Assembly: GCA_034359265.1 (NCBI GenBank)
Contig: CP136896.1
Coordinates: forward strand, 37,252,001 to 37,316,000
From: Canna indica
Taxonomy: Eukaryota > Streptophyta > Magnoliopsida > Zingiberales > Cannaceae
Reading direction: 5' to 3'
DNA: 64,000 nucleotides
The notes under the pieces are model-generated. The model saw nothing but the letters and a program-made list of their open reading frames with translations. It made no database searches and was not told the origin of the DNA. The translations under genes and the position numbers were made by a program. Below, piece after piece: positions 1-10,465 of this stretch. How positions within the stretch are numbered: position 1 is the stretch's first letter; each line of letters opens with the position of its first letter.

Positions 1-1348
1 AGTCACTAATTGTTCACAATAATGCGACCCTTAAGTTGAAATTCCTTTTTTGATGAATATCATAAGTGATGACTCCGTCGTCCCACGAGTTCTTTAAATC
101 ATCAATTAACGGTCGAAGGAACACATCCAATTATTTTCTTGGTCCCCTTGGTCCTGGGATTACCATACTCAAAAATATGAAATCATCTTTCATGCACATC
201 GACGGCGGCAAATTGTAGACTGTGAGGAGCACCGGCCAAACAGAATATAAAGTGGATGATTGACCGAATGGATTGAACCCATCAGTACATAACCCTAGTC
301 TGATATTTCTAGGATCACTTGCAAATGATGGATAACATCGATCAAGTTGTTTCCATGCTTCAATGTTAGACGGATGAGTCATAACATTTGGATCACGACT
401 CTTAGCATGTCATATCATATGTTGGGCTATTTTTTCAGACATGAACAACCGCTTCAATCTGGGAATTATCGGGAAATACCGAAGAACCTAAAACGGTATA
501 TCTTTCTGCGTACTCGAAGATTTCTCTTTGTACCATGGATGTTCACATGTTGGACACTGGGTCAAGTCTGTGTATTCACTGTAATAGAGAATGTAGTTGT
601 TCTGACATGCATTAATTTTTTGATACCCTAGACCATGTCTCTTCGTCATCTTTTTTGTCTTATAGAAACTATCCTCCAGTTTGTTATCTTTAGGCAACGC
701 TTTGTGAAACAGCTCAAAAAATTGATTATATGCTAACTCAGTTACGTTGCAGTCAAACTTAATGTTTAATATTTGAGTCATTATTGACAACTTTGAATAT
801 TCATCACATCCTTCATACAATGGTTCATCTGCAGCTTTCAGTAAATCATGAAACTGTGCTGCTTCTAGATTTGGTAACTCCATTTGAATTTTCGGTTCTA
901 CTTGTGGCTCACACTCTATATCCATTGTCACTTCAGTACTTGACGACTGACCTCCTAATTCTGTGTGAGGCATTGGCAACCTTTGGAATTCATCACTGCC
1001 CAGAGCATCCAAGACCATATTTTGATACGGCTGCTCAATGGATGTTGTATGAGTTGCGGATGAAGATCCAATATTAGACGACTGGCCTCCTAATTCATAT
1101 GATGACATGCCTATGAATGACTCCCCGTGTGAAATCCATCGATAGTAACGATTCATGAAACCATTTCTGTATAGGTGCAATGTCACTGCCTGTCGGTCTA
1201 GGAAAAACAAGTTGACACACCGATGACACGGACATCTAATTTTGTCAACACTAACAAATTACGGATTTGAATATGCGAAGTTCAAAAATTCCTGAACACC
1301 GCTCTTGAATTCTTCAAGTAAACCTCCATGGTACATCCGACGGTACAT
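1..1348 (-). pseudogene. CACTA (En/Spm) TNP2-type transposase, N-terminal half, decayed
   Basis: Reading the minus strand from about 1348 down to the window edge gives one continuous frame typical of plant CACTA TNP2 transposases. It opens with a transposase-associated domain (GGLLEEF, GVQEFLNFAYSNP, then the cysteine motif CPCHRCVN near 1225). A variable serine/glutamine-rich linker follows, then the TNP2 (Transposase_21) region with LGYQKINAC, CPTCEHPWYK, VLRYFPIIPRLKRLFMS, IRLGLCTDGFNPFG, YSVWPVLLTVYNLPP and DVFLRPLIDDL. Premature stops lie at 1259-1261, 488-490, 410-412, 128-130 and 14-16. All five are in the same frame, so the gene decayed by point mutation without frameshifts. The start is uncertain: two in-frame ATGs sit at 1346-1348 and 1334-1336. 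The catalytic core beyond the window edge is not visible. Family assignment is firm; the copy cannot encode a functional protein. Confidence 0.9.
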
Positions 1349-2126
1349 CCGACTGTACGTGATATATCACAACAATTACTTCTTTAGAAATCTTCATAGG
1401 TGGGCGCATTCGGGAATCAAATTATTCTTCTTGCATTTAAATATTCTTTTTAACATTCAATTTCAGTCGAAATTCCAGCAGCATTTCCCTACTATTCTCC
1501 AAGTATGCATATCATCTGGGCGCATACTTGGAGAACAAGGGATATCTGCTAGAATTTCAAACTGAAATGAATGTTAACAAAAATATTTAACTACAAGTAA
1601 AATAATTTTGATCCAAAACTGTCCGATCAAGGACAATTCAAAAATCGTAAAGAATCTATAAGTTTTGTACTTCTTATAGACAACGATATGATCTCTGAAC
1701 GGATCTAAGGTATTGTAAAAAAATTTATGATCCAACGGTCGATAAGTTCGTGTCACTTTATCAACTCGTGAATCATAATATTATTTCCAATTTCAATCCT
1801 AAAATTATACCGACAAATTATGCATTAATAGTGTAGAATGGAGTACGAATAGTTAATTAATTCTTTGTACACAAGCAAAATAAAGCAAAGCCCATATATT
1901 TAGTGTCAACAACTAGACAACCCAAGGTGGTATAAACTTTACTTTAACTAGCTAGCAAACTGATAGCAACTCAGGAATCCTATGCCACCAATAGGCAATT
2001 GCTAGCAAATATATATTCACCATCAAGTGGATTTTATAATCCAAGAAAACATGATATGTCATGCATGCATTTGGATAAATTAATTAACTTGATATGTCCT
2101 AACTTAATGTATAATTAAGTTCATGA
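1349..2126. other. CACTA upstream region with foldback; rest AT-rich and unclassified
   Basis: This stretch lies upstream of the minus-strand TNP2 pseudogene and has no coding signal. It holds the long foldback described separately and, at about 1615-1645, a tract close to one at 27722-27755 in the second CACTA element (ctgtccgatc followed by ggacaattc here; ctatccaatt followed by ggacaattc there). The CACTA terminal repeat is not present before the Copia-1 LTR fragment begins near 2127, so this end of the element is missing or displaced. From about 1800 to 2126 I see only AT-rich sequence. Confidence 0.6.
1434..1593. repeat. Long foldback upstream of CACTA transposase (copy A)
   Basis: The left arm (about 1434-1508) pairs with the right arm (about 1522-1593) around a 13-nt loop at 1509-1521. 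The inner 12 bp are perfect: CTCCAAGTATGC at 1497-1508 and GCATACTTGGAG at 1522-1533. Pairing continues outward with few mismatches (GAAATTC with GAATTTC, TTTCAGT with ACTGAAA, AACATTC with GAATGTT, TTTAAATATT with AAATATTT). An equivalent structure with a changed sequence sits upstream of the second CACTA element at about 27557-27690. Confidence 0.85.
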
Positions 2127-2956
2127 CATTTATAACCCCTCAGCTGAACAGCGACGCAATGGGTAGAAAAATAGCCGTTATAGCCCATTCGATCAATCGT
2201 CGATCGACCGATCGATCGATCGCTACCCATTATGTGGGTTTTTAGCACTATTCGGTCGATCGATGGGTCGACCGAAGGAGTCACTGCTTTATTCATCCTG
2301 AACTCGTTCGACCGTCCGGTCGACCGATGAAATGGAGCCATGGACGCGACTTTGTGATTTTTGATCCGATCGACCGATGCAGTGAAGGCTAGTCGCGCGA
2401 TTGGTGATTTGCAATCCGGTCAATCGACGAGCCTTCTACCAAATTTTAGCTTCGGTTGGTCGACCGACGCAGCCTTCTACATTTTCTTCACCAACTTTGA
2501 TCGACCGACAGGTCGATCGAATGGCTACTGCCATTTTTTCGCAACATTCGGTCGACCGACCGGTCGACCGAATTGGCTGCTGCCAAAGATCTGCCTTGTT
2601 CGGTCGACTGACCGGTCGACCGAACTCAGGCTGAGGCTGACTTCTACTTGGTTTTTGTTACATGCCTTTTTATGGGTTTAGTTACCAAGTTTCATCTTGG
2701 ATAACTTTACAATTTGGCTTGGAATAAAATCATCCTAGGGGTATATTACATGATTTCTACTTGATCTAAGCTCGGGCCTTTCTTTGACATTTTCTTCTTC
2801 CGTTTCTTTGAGAATCTCTTCTTTCGTTTCGTTTGAACGAACTTGGCATGCTTATCGCAACCTCAACCTTAACTCAAAACTTCACATATAGATTAAGTAC
2901 TTGTTTATTATCATCAAAATAAAGATCGAGGCTTAAGAGAGACCCTTAAGCCAACA
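2127..2956 (-). repeat. Copia-1 3' LTR, truncated
   Basis: The LTR starts on the minus strand at TGTTGG (plus CCAACA, 2951-2956), next to a purine tract on the minus strand (plus atctcccacttttt, 2957-2970) that serves as the polypurine tract. It matches the 57024-58322 LTR from this start, through the GGTCGACC-rich part, to the TATA-like stretch (minus TTATAAAT near 2128-2136). It then stops abruptly. Roughly the last third of the LTR is missing and is replaced by CACTA-flanking sequence. Confidence 0.75.
2187..2640. repeat. Palindromic GGTCGACC/ATCGATCG array in Copia LTR
   Basis: A tract of about 450 bp is dense in short self-complementary words, such as ggtcgaccgaccggtcgacc at about 2549-2568 and several atcgatcgatcg runs. 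The individual palindromes are separated by 30-80 bp of ordinary sequence. Comparable arrays occur at the same relative LTR position in the other SIRE-like LTRs of this window (about 28905-28990, 34868-34975, 57320-57600 and 62710-63010). Confidence 0.8.
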
Positions 2957-3354
2957 ATCTCCCACTTTTTGATGATGACAAACATAATATGGAATTTTAA
3001 GAAACATATGCATATTTTTTGTGAGATTGAGTTAAGGCATTCATGAGTTAGGGCATGCAAGATATGTAACTTAGCATATGCATTCAACTACTTATGACTC
3101 AACCTTTGCTCCCCCTATCAATGTGCATATCATTCATTCAAATACTTATAACTCAACCTATGCACCCCCTATCAATGTGCATATCATTCATTTTTATAGC
3201 TTTTATAACTCCCCCCGAACTATATGCATCGTAAAAACCAAGTGTGACCTTACTTTTTCTCCCTCTTTTGACATCAATAAAAAAGGATAAGAATTAAGGT
3301 ACAATTTATTAGTTTCATCATAAAAACTAAGAAAGCCATAAAACCAAGCATCAT

Positions 3355-5715
3355 TGTAAGACCCGAAAAATTTCCTTATATAAAAATCTCATTCGTTGCA
3401 GCATGCCGGATCCGGGGGTAGTCGAGTCGAGTCTTAGGATCACCTCAAGTGAAAAGGTATGACTCGATTAATGATTCATGGAATCTGTTTGGGTGATTAA
3501 CTTTCCTTTTATGAAATCATACCTTAAATTAAGTTAACTCGAGTCATATTATGGTTTGAGTCGGAACCCAAGTTGAGTTCGGGTTTAGTCGAGGTTTGAG
3601 TGCGAGTTAAGTGAGTCAAGAGGCCTCATTTGGAAAGCTAGAAGAGGGATTAAAACCCTCATCTTGCAGCCGTGCGGCTCATCCATTGAGCCGCACAAGG
3701 CTGCCTAAGGGGAAAGAGGAAGAGGAGCAAGGTGAAGCTTGAGGCTTGGATCGATCCGGGATTCGCGTCGTCGCTGGAAAAATTTTAATTCGTCATCACC
3801 CGATCCTTGTTTCTCCGCAACATAGGTGAGTGGTTAAGTTTTGAAGCTTGGGGGAGGGGGGTGGCCGAACCCTCGACGGCAAGAAGGCCCTTAGATGACC
3901 TTATATCACTGTTGATGTAGTTCCCTTTGTACATCTCGCGTATTATGAAGTATGCCCTCCTTAGAAGTCCCTTGAAGTGGCTGAAAAACCCTACAACTCA
4001 TGAAGAGGGGCCAAGGGTGAGGGGAAAGTAAATTAGTTCATTGGTATCTAAGTTGTATGCGGAATTGAAGAGGTAAAGGTATAGCTAGAGTCTCCTCCCT
4101 CTTTCCTACCACAAGGGCCATGGCCGAGCAAGGTCTTCCTTGCTCATAGTTCGGCCAAGGTTAGGGAGAGGAGGAGAGATTAGCTTTAGATGGAAATTGC
4201 ATGATTATAAGGATCATACATAGAGATATGAAAATACTTAGGAAGAACACCAAACTTAGCAAGTAGCTTGATAAATTTTGAATTGTAGAAATGCTAGTTT
4301 TATAACCATTCATAGCATTAGATCCTTGAACTTTGGATGTTGACATTGTTACCATGTTTTGTATTTCATACATGTTATTTAAATTCATTACTACCTTGCC
4401 ATGCTAGATAGTTGTTCCTTATTGTGCTAATATTCCTAACGTAGTATAAAAATTGTTATGTATATACATTGTGGTCATATATGATGAAGGTTGCCATATT
4501 TAAATATTTTCATTTGGATTATTTATGCTGCCCTAAATGTTCTTGGGTGGTATTCCAAGGTCGACACATGAAAATTCTCACCCAAGGCAGTGTAGAAGGA
4601 TAGGTAACATGTAAGGCGTCACTAGACGTTCATAGCACATATATGGAATCTTAGTTAGGAGACGATAACACTTCTATGACTCCTTATATACTTTTGGAAA
4701 CTTAGAACTCATAGGTGTTTATATATTGAAAGGGTGGCATAAATTATTGACCCAGTAGCTGGACTTAGGCCAGATACGGGCAAAGGCCCGAAGTGTTTAT
4801 ATATGGAAACCCTAGGATATTGATTGTGTGATGTGTTTGAGATGGTCTGCCGAGGAGCAAGGAGGTCGAAAATGACCAATGCTCAGCTCAGCTAGTATTG
4901 GGTCTAGAGGTGCGCCAGCGGGCCCGCTAGGTGCCAGACCCCAGTTGGGTGGGACTAGCTATCCTTACCCCAGACGGTGTCCGAAGACTAGTGGACCATC
5001 CTAGCTAGTCGACGGCCCGGGATTGTTTGCTTACATCTTGAGATGAGGTGGCTGATGGCCAGTATGATACTACCGGATATGGTAGGGACGACTGTAGCCG
5101 GGATATTATTCTATGGGTAGGCCTAAGGGCCAGATGCCGAAGGCTTGATAAGCCAAGATGACAGGTTATCATATTCAGTTGGTACAAATGGACCCGTGGG
5201 GTCGGTAATCGCATTAGAAATAAACTTTACCTCCTTGTACATTTTCTTTAATGCCTTATATGATATATGCATGGTTGAGGCTTCTGTGGAGGTTCATTTG
5301 AGCCACTCACTAGGTCCCAAGTGGACTCACAGTTTCTTTTTGTTTTGCAGAGCATGAGCAGTAGCTTGGTATGTCGACATGGTGCAGCTGGTTGGCGGGA
5401 GACGGTGCCGTATCTCGTAGCGGCGTCCTTGAGCCTTAGACTAGTGCTTAATTATGTTGGTTTTGTTTCTACATTGACATTTGAAATTGAAAAAGGATTG
5501 TAAAACTTGTTACTTGAACTTTTGGTTATTTGATGTTGGTGTTCCTACGTGTTTTGGAAAAACTTATAGATTGTGACTTGAAAACTTTTTATAAAGTATG
5601 TTGAGTTTTCTTTCATTCGCTATGTCTTGTTTTTTTTAATGTCAGTGTAGATAGTAGGCTACATAGCAGGATGTAGGCCTTGGCCGGTCACACCACCCTC
5701 AGTTGGGGTGTGACA
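3355..5715 (+). mobile_element. Solo LTR-A (Gypsy, Tekay-like), 2361 bp
   Basis: The sequence starts TGTAAGACCCG and ends GTTGGGGTGTGACA, the same ends as the LTR that precedes the Gypsy internal region at 12559. Flanks are a perfect 5-bp target duplication, ATCAT at 3350-3354 and 5716-5720. With no internal region or second LTR it is a solo LTR, which normally arises by recombination between the two LTRs. The interrupted Copia-1 sequence reads through cleanly when the LTR and one ATCAT are removed, and it matches 62121-62160 reversed. Confidence 0.92.
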
Positions 5716-5869
5716 ATCATCTACCACTATAGTCCTTCCTATTAATGTAAGCCTATAGAAGGCAAACATCAATAAGTCACAAAGCCCCACTATAGAGCAG
5801 TACATAAGTGTGATGATACTTTATCGAATGCAAGTTTTGAAAAACATGTACATTTTGAAGAAAAACATT

Positions 5870-6490
5870 TTAATTACTAGGAAAAGCACAATTTCCTAAT
5901 TGCATCCTTAAATTTGTAAAGCTTTCTTCAACCAAGGGTTTTGTAAATATATCGGCAAGTTGTTTATCAGTGGATACAAATTCTACCGATATATTTCCCT
6001 TAGTCACATTATCCCTAAGAAAATGGTGCCTTAAGTCAATATGCTTAGTTCTAGAGTGTAAAATAGGATTCTTTGTTAAGTTTATTGCACTAGTATTATC
6101 ACAATGAATATGAATGAAAGAATACTCAAATCCATAGTCTAAATGGGTTTGTTTCATCCGCTTCGGTAGTTGAAAGTGCAACTGAGTTTTGTTTTCTTTG
6201 AGAACCAAGAACAAGACTTGCTCCTAAGAATTGACAACACCCACTAGTGCTTTTTCTATCTACTTTACATCCGGCAAAATCAGCGTCCGAAAAACCGATT
6301 AAATCAATTGATGTATGACATGGATACCATAGTCCTAAGTCAATCGTTCCCTTTCAATATCTCAATATGCGTTTTACCGTACTTAAATGAGACATTTTAG
6401 GGCAAGATTGAAACCTAGCACATACACAAACACTAAACATGATATCGGGTCTACTTGCGGTTAAGTAAAGAAGACTATCAATCATACCTC
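5870..6490 (-). pseudogene. Copia-1 RNase H domain and C-terminus
   Basis: The C-terminal part of the polyprotein is recognisable by HCDNTSAINLTKNPI, HSRTKHIDLRHHFLRD, GNISVEFVST and QLADIFTKPL, the usual end of Copia RNase H. The segment 5870-6214 is open. The part before it (about 6215-6490) holds the SRPDIMFSVC and SDADFAG-type segments but carries stops and shifts. The corresponding Copia-2 segment is 61144-61983. This copy is non-functional. Confidence 0.85.
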
Positions 6491-6494
6491 GATA

Positions 6495-7472
6495 TCATTT
6501 TTCTTCAACTTTAATACCCTCTTCATCTTTGTCAAGCTTGATAGATGCGCTCATAGGTGTAGAAACTATCTTGGCTTCATTCATCCCAAACCTTTTGATG
6601 AGCTCCTTTGTGTACTTAGCTTGATTGATGAAGATTCCTTTGTTAGTTTGCTTGATTTGAAGACCAAGCATGAAGGAGAGCTCTCCCATCATGCCCATCT
6701 CAAACTCATCTTGCATACATTTAGAAAACCACTTACAAAGCATTTCATTAGTAGCACCAAAAATTATGTCATCAACATAAATTTGAACTAATAACATATC
6801 ATTTTCATGATGTTTAATGAAAAGTGAGACATTGGCTTTTCCAACATTAAAACCTTGTTCAATTAAAAAATTTGAAAGTCTTTCATACCAAGCCCTAGGA
6901 GCTTGTTTTAAACCATATAATGCCTTTTCAAGTTTGAAAACATGGTTTGGAAAGTCAAAACTTTCAAATCCGGGGGGTTGTTCAACATAAACTTCTTCAT
7001 TAATGAAACCATTTAAAAATGCACTTTTTACATCCATTTGAAAAAGTTTAAAACCCTTGAAGCTAGCATATGCCAAAAGCATTCTAATTGCTTCTAATCT
7101 AGCTATGGGAGCATACGTTTAATTATAATCTATCCCTTCTTGTTGATTGTACCCTTGTGCCACTAACCTAGCTTTGTTTCTAATAACTAATCCTTCTTCA
7201 TCTAACTTATTTCTAAATACGCATTTAGTTCCAATTATAGATTGTTCACTAGGTCTAGGCACTAAGTCCCATACATCATTTCTAGCAAATTTGTTGAGTT
7301 CTTCTTGCATAGCTAGTACCCAAAACTCATCTTCTATTGCTTCCTTAATGTTCTTAGGCTCTACTTGAGATACAAAAGCTATATATTGACAAACATTCTT
7401 TAGTTTAGAACGTGTTACCACTCCCGTTGAAGGTTCTCCAATGACTTGGTCCATTGTATGATCCTTTACCAA
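6495..7472 (-). pseudogene. Copia-1 reverse transcriptase
   Basis: Two open pieces (7119-7472 and 6495-7082) cover the Copia RT. The first contains EDEFWVLAMQEELN and RNKARLVAQGYNQQEGIDYN. The second contains FQMDVKSAFLNGFI, VEQPPGFE, KALYGLKQAPRAWYERL and the catalytic YVDD in QIYVDDIIFGATNE. A stop near 7118 separates the pieces, where Copia-2 reads through into ETYSPVARLEAI. The YVDD active site is preserved, but the reading frame is not continuous with the neighbouring domains. Confidence 0.9.
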
Positions 7473-7514
7473 CTGATATCCTTTAGGGAGAGGTGGTAGA
7501 GCTTCTTCTTCATC

Positions 7515-8462
7515 TTAAACTTGAGGTAGATTCGAAGATGGCAGTTCTTCATGTTGGGTTTCCTCATTATCTTCATCCTCCACTTCTTTATTATGAAGTG
7601 TGAAATCCTCAAGTTCCTCACTTACATTCACAATCTTCACATTTCTAGAGGAATCTTTAGTTTCATTAAACGTGACATGCATGGATTCTTCAACAATCAT
7701 GGTTCTACGATTGTAAACTCTATATGCCTTAGAATTAATGGAGTAACCTAGGAAAATCCCTTCATCGGATTTAGAATCAAAATTTCCTAAATTCTCCTTA
7801 GTATTTAATATAAAACATTTGCATCCAAAAATATGAAAATATCCCACATTTGGGATTTTACCATTCCAAAGCTCAAAAGGTGTTTTCTTAATTTTGGGTC
7901 TTAATAAAACTCGGTTAAGAACATAGCAAGAGGTATTTATGGCTTCGGCCCAAAAATACTTAAGCAAATTGTTTTCGCATAGCATGGTCCTAGCCATCTC
8001 TTGTAAAGTTCTATTCTTCCTCTCAACCACCCCATTTTGTTGAGGGGTTCTAGGGGAAGAAAATGTATGTTCAATACCCAAATCATCACAAAACTCAAAA
8101 ATTATTTCATTTTTAAACTGCCCTCCATTGTCACTTCTAATTTTTAAAATTCAAACTCCTTTTTCATTTGTAACTTTCTTTGCAAACTTTTTGAAAAACT
8201 CAAAAGTTTCATTTTTCTTGGCCAAAAAGAAAACCCATGTGAATCTAGAAAAATCATCAACTAATACATAACAATATAGCTTTCCACCTAGACTAGCTAC
8301 ATCACATGGACCAAAGAGATCCATGTCTACAAGCTCAAGAATTCTAGATGTACTAACTTGATTAATGCTATGAAATGAAGATTTGACTTGCTTACCTAGT
8401 TGACATGCATCACAAAGTTTGTCTTTTTCAATAAACATGATATCATTTTCTTGGCAAGACAT
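7515..8462 (-). pseudogene. Copia-1 integrase
   Basis: Piece 8151-8462 holds the second half of the zinc-binding domain (CDACQLGKQ) and the start of the catalytic core (VDMDLFGPC, YVLVDDFSRFTWVFFL). Piece 7515-8081 holds the later core, with PRTPQQNGVVERKNRTLQEM (catalytic Glu in VERKNR), then FHIFGCKCFI and an acidic C-terminal tail. Between the pieces lie the motif IRSDNGGQF and a stop. The zinc-finger histidines (normally HRRLGH) are not seen: sequence between about 8465 and 8560 appears rearranged, and an AATAAACATGATATCATTT tract occurs twice (near 8430 and 8500). Confidence 0.87.
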
Positions 8463-8562
8463 TTAATTCTATGGTGTAGACATTTTCTTGCCAATTTCCA
8501 ATAAACATGATATCATTTGAAGGTGCACTTCTAATGATACATTTTGATGCTTCAAAAATAAT

Positions 8563-8814
8563 CTAGTATCCATTGTCACATAACTGTGATATGCTAATCA
8601 AGTTATGTTTTAACCCATCAACTAATAAAACATTCTTAATGCATGGGTAAGGGAGCATACATATGTCACCAATGCCAACAATCTTACCTTTGGCATTGTC
8701 TCCAAATGTGACATGTGATAGGGTTGCAAATAAGTTGATGCCACCCGTCACGTGCTTTGAGCAACCGCTATCCAATATCCAAGTGTTTCTATTTGCTTGA
8801 GGATGCTTCTCCAT
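8563..8814 (-). pseudogene. Copia-1 aspartic protease
   Basis: The segment contains TWILDSGCSKHVTGG, the Copia protease active-site motif with catalytic Asp in DSG, followed by VTFGDNAKGKIVGIG and LLVDGLKHNLISISQLCD. This is the usual order of protease plus the start of the GAG-pre-integrase region. It overlaps the end of the preceding gag piece in a different frame, so a frameshift separates gag and protease. Copia-2 has lost this whole domain. Confidence 0.88.
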
Positions 8815-9997
8815 CTACAAAAGGAGAAGAAATCATCTTAGGTACCCAAATTTTCTTGGGTCCTTGAGTGTTAGTCATTTTGGGAACCCATGTAAATCTT
8901 GCATGTGGGTTTTTCCTCAAAGCACACTCCTTGGCCATATGGCCAAATATGCCACAAGAAAAGCAATTTCCATTAAATTTTCTTCTAGTATGTGTGTGAG
9001 CATGAGAGTGTGATGATTTCTTTTTATGGACAACCTTAGGCATGGCATTTTGTATGGTTGTCATCTTTTCATTAAGCATGCAAAGTTCCTTTTTCAATGT
9101 TACCATGCTATTATTCAAATGCTCTACTTGATCACTTAAATACTTGTTTTCATTTTCTAATTTTTGGTTGTCAATTTCGAAGTCCTTCTTAGCTTTCTCT
9201 AGGGTGCATGTCTCTTCCTTAAGGGTGTCTACTTCTTTTCTTAAGGCATTGCATGAAAGTAATAAGCTATCATTCTCAAGCTCTAAAGATTTATTTTCCT
9301 TTTTGAGGTCTTTGAATTTTCACCTAATGGCATTAAATTCATCATGCATTTGTTCAAATTCATCTTCTAGCTCTTCTTGAGTAAAAGAAACTTCACCAAA
9401 AATAAATCTTACCTCATCATCATTTGCCATCAAGCAAAGATTTGCCTTTTCGCTCTTTGCTTCTTCACTTGATGAGGTCTCGTTTTCATGCCACATGGCC
9501 ATCATTGCCTTCTTCTTGTTGTTGTATTTTTCCTTTTTGTGAGGGTTGGAGGGGGAAGCTATCTTGAGAAGTGGGCAATCCCTCCTTAGATGCCCGGTCT
9601 TGTTGCAATGGTAGCATGTGTAGTCTCCTTTTCCCTTCCTCATGCCTCCCCTCATGAAACTCATAAATCATCTTGCTAGCATCGCCATTTCTTCAAGATC
9701 ATCCATCTCTTCCTCGGATGATGATGACTCTTCTGCCCGATGTGATGCTTTTAAGGCAATGGTCTTGCCTTTGGGGGCATCTTCCTCCTAGTATTGCTTC
9801 ATGTGGGTCTTATGTGTCATGAGAGACCCAATGAGCTCGGTGATCTTCAAGGTGCTCATGTCTTTTGCTTCCATGAAAGCTATGACCTTGGGCTCCCAAG
9901 CTTTTGGAAGGGAACGAAGGAGCTCGACAAGTTTGGGTTCATCGTGGAATTTCTCAAAGCTCGACGAGTGCACCAAAGTCGCATAGGACGAGCTCAA
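8789..9997 (-). pseudogene. Copia-1 gag with two CCHC zinc knuckles
   Basis: Three open pieces make up a partial gag. Piece 9788-9997 carries LPKAWEPKVIAFMEAKDMST and LIGSLMTHKTHMKQY. Piece 9320-9664 carries the first knuckle, CYHCNKTGHLRRDC, then a Lys-rich and acidic region. A coiled-coil-like stretch at about 9120-9400 follows, and piece 8789-9118 carries the second knuckle, CFSCGIFGHMAKEC. Both fit C-X2-C-X4-H-X4-C and would bind packaged RNA. The N-terminal third of gag is missing: similarity to Copia-2 gag stops near 9935-9960. Confidence 0.88.
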
Positions 9998-10099
9998 ATA
10001 TCACATGGAAAGCTCTCCAAGAGGATGCTCGTTGAAAGCCAGAACCCAGAAATGAAGCACGAAAGAAAAATGCTGAAGAAATCAAACTCATCCTAGGTT
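9998..10099. other. Junction sequence of unknown origin
   Basis: A short stretch between the broken Copia-1 gag and the inverted Gypsy LTR fragment. It matches neither neighbour as far as I can see. A plus-strand reading is open across it, but nothing in it is recognisable. Confidence 0.4.
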
Positions 10100-10465
10100 T
10101 GGTCGACCCAGAAATGACTCATGGACGCCGCTATGAGATATGGCACAGCCTCTGCCCTCCAGCTGCACCAAGTCGACACCAAGCTACTGCTCATGCTCTG
10201 CAAAAATAGAAATAAACTGTGAGTCCACTTGGGGCTCAGTGAGTGGCTCAATTGAACTTCCACTTAAGCCTCAGTCATGCATATGTATATATGACAAGGC
10301 AATAAAAGAATATACAAAGAGGTAAGGTGTGTTTCAAATGCAACTACAGACCCTCAACGGATCGATGAGTATCCATTGTACATGATAACTGCCACCTTGG
10401 CTTATCACGCCTCTGGCATCCGGCCCTTGGGCCTATCACACCTCTGGCATCCGGCCCTTGGCCCT
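10100..10465 (-). repeat. Inverted fragment of LTR-A
   Basis: This segment matches LTR-A in reverse, corresponding to about 51220-51560 of the minus-strand copy. It holds gacgccgct, cagctgcacca, the motif gtgagtccacttgggg and cttggcttatcacgcc. It ends in a 30-bp unit present twice in tandem (cctctggcatccggcccttg at about 10409 and 10442). It abuts a plus-oriented LTR-A that lacks its first 500 bp or so, giving an inverted LTR junction. Confidence 0.75.

Larger units (their letters stand above)
2957..9997 (-). mobile_element. Copia-1: SIRE-like Ty1/Copia retrotransposon, degenerate
   Basis: Minus-strand order is gag with zinc knuckles, protease, integrase, reverse transcriptase, RNase H, a 3' noncoding stretch (5721-5869 and 2957-3354), polypurine tract and 3' LTR. 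This is the Copia order (integrase before RT). Protein and noncoding sequence closely match Copia-2 at 57024-63432, so both are one family. No 5' LTR or primer-binding site is left: homology stops inside gag near 9960, just before an inverted Gypsy LTR fragment. A solo LTR-A (3355-5715) interrupts the 3' noncoding region. Multiple stops and frameshifts make it defective. Confidence 0.9.
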
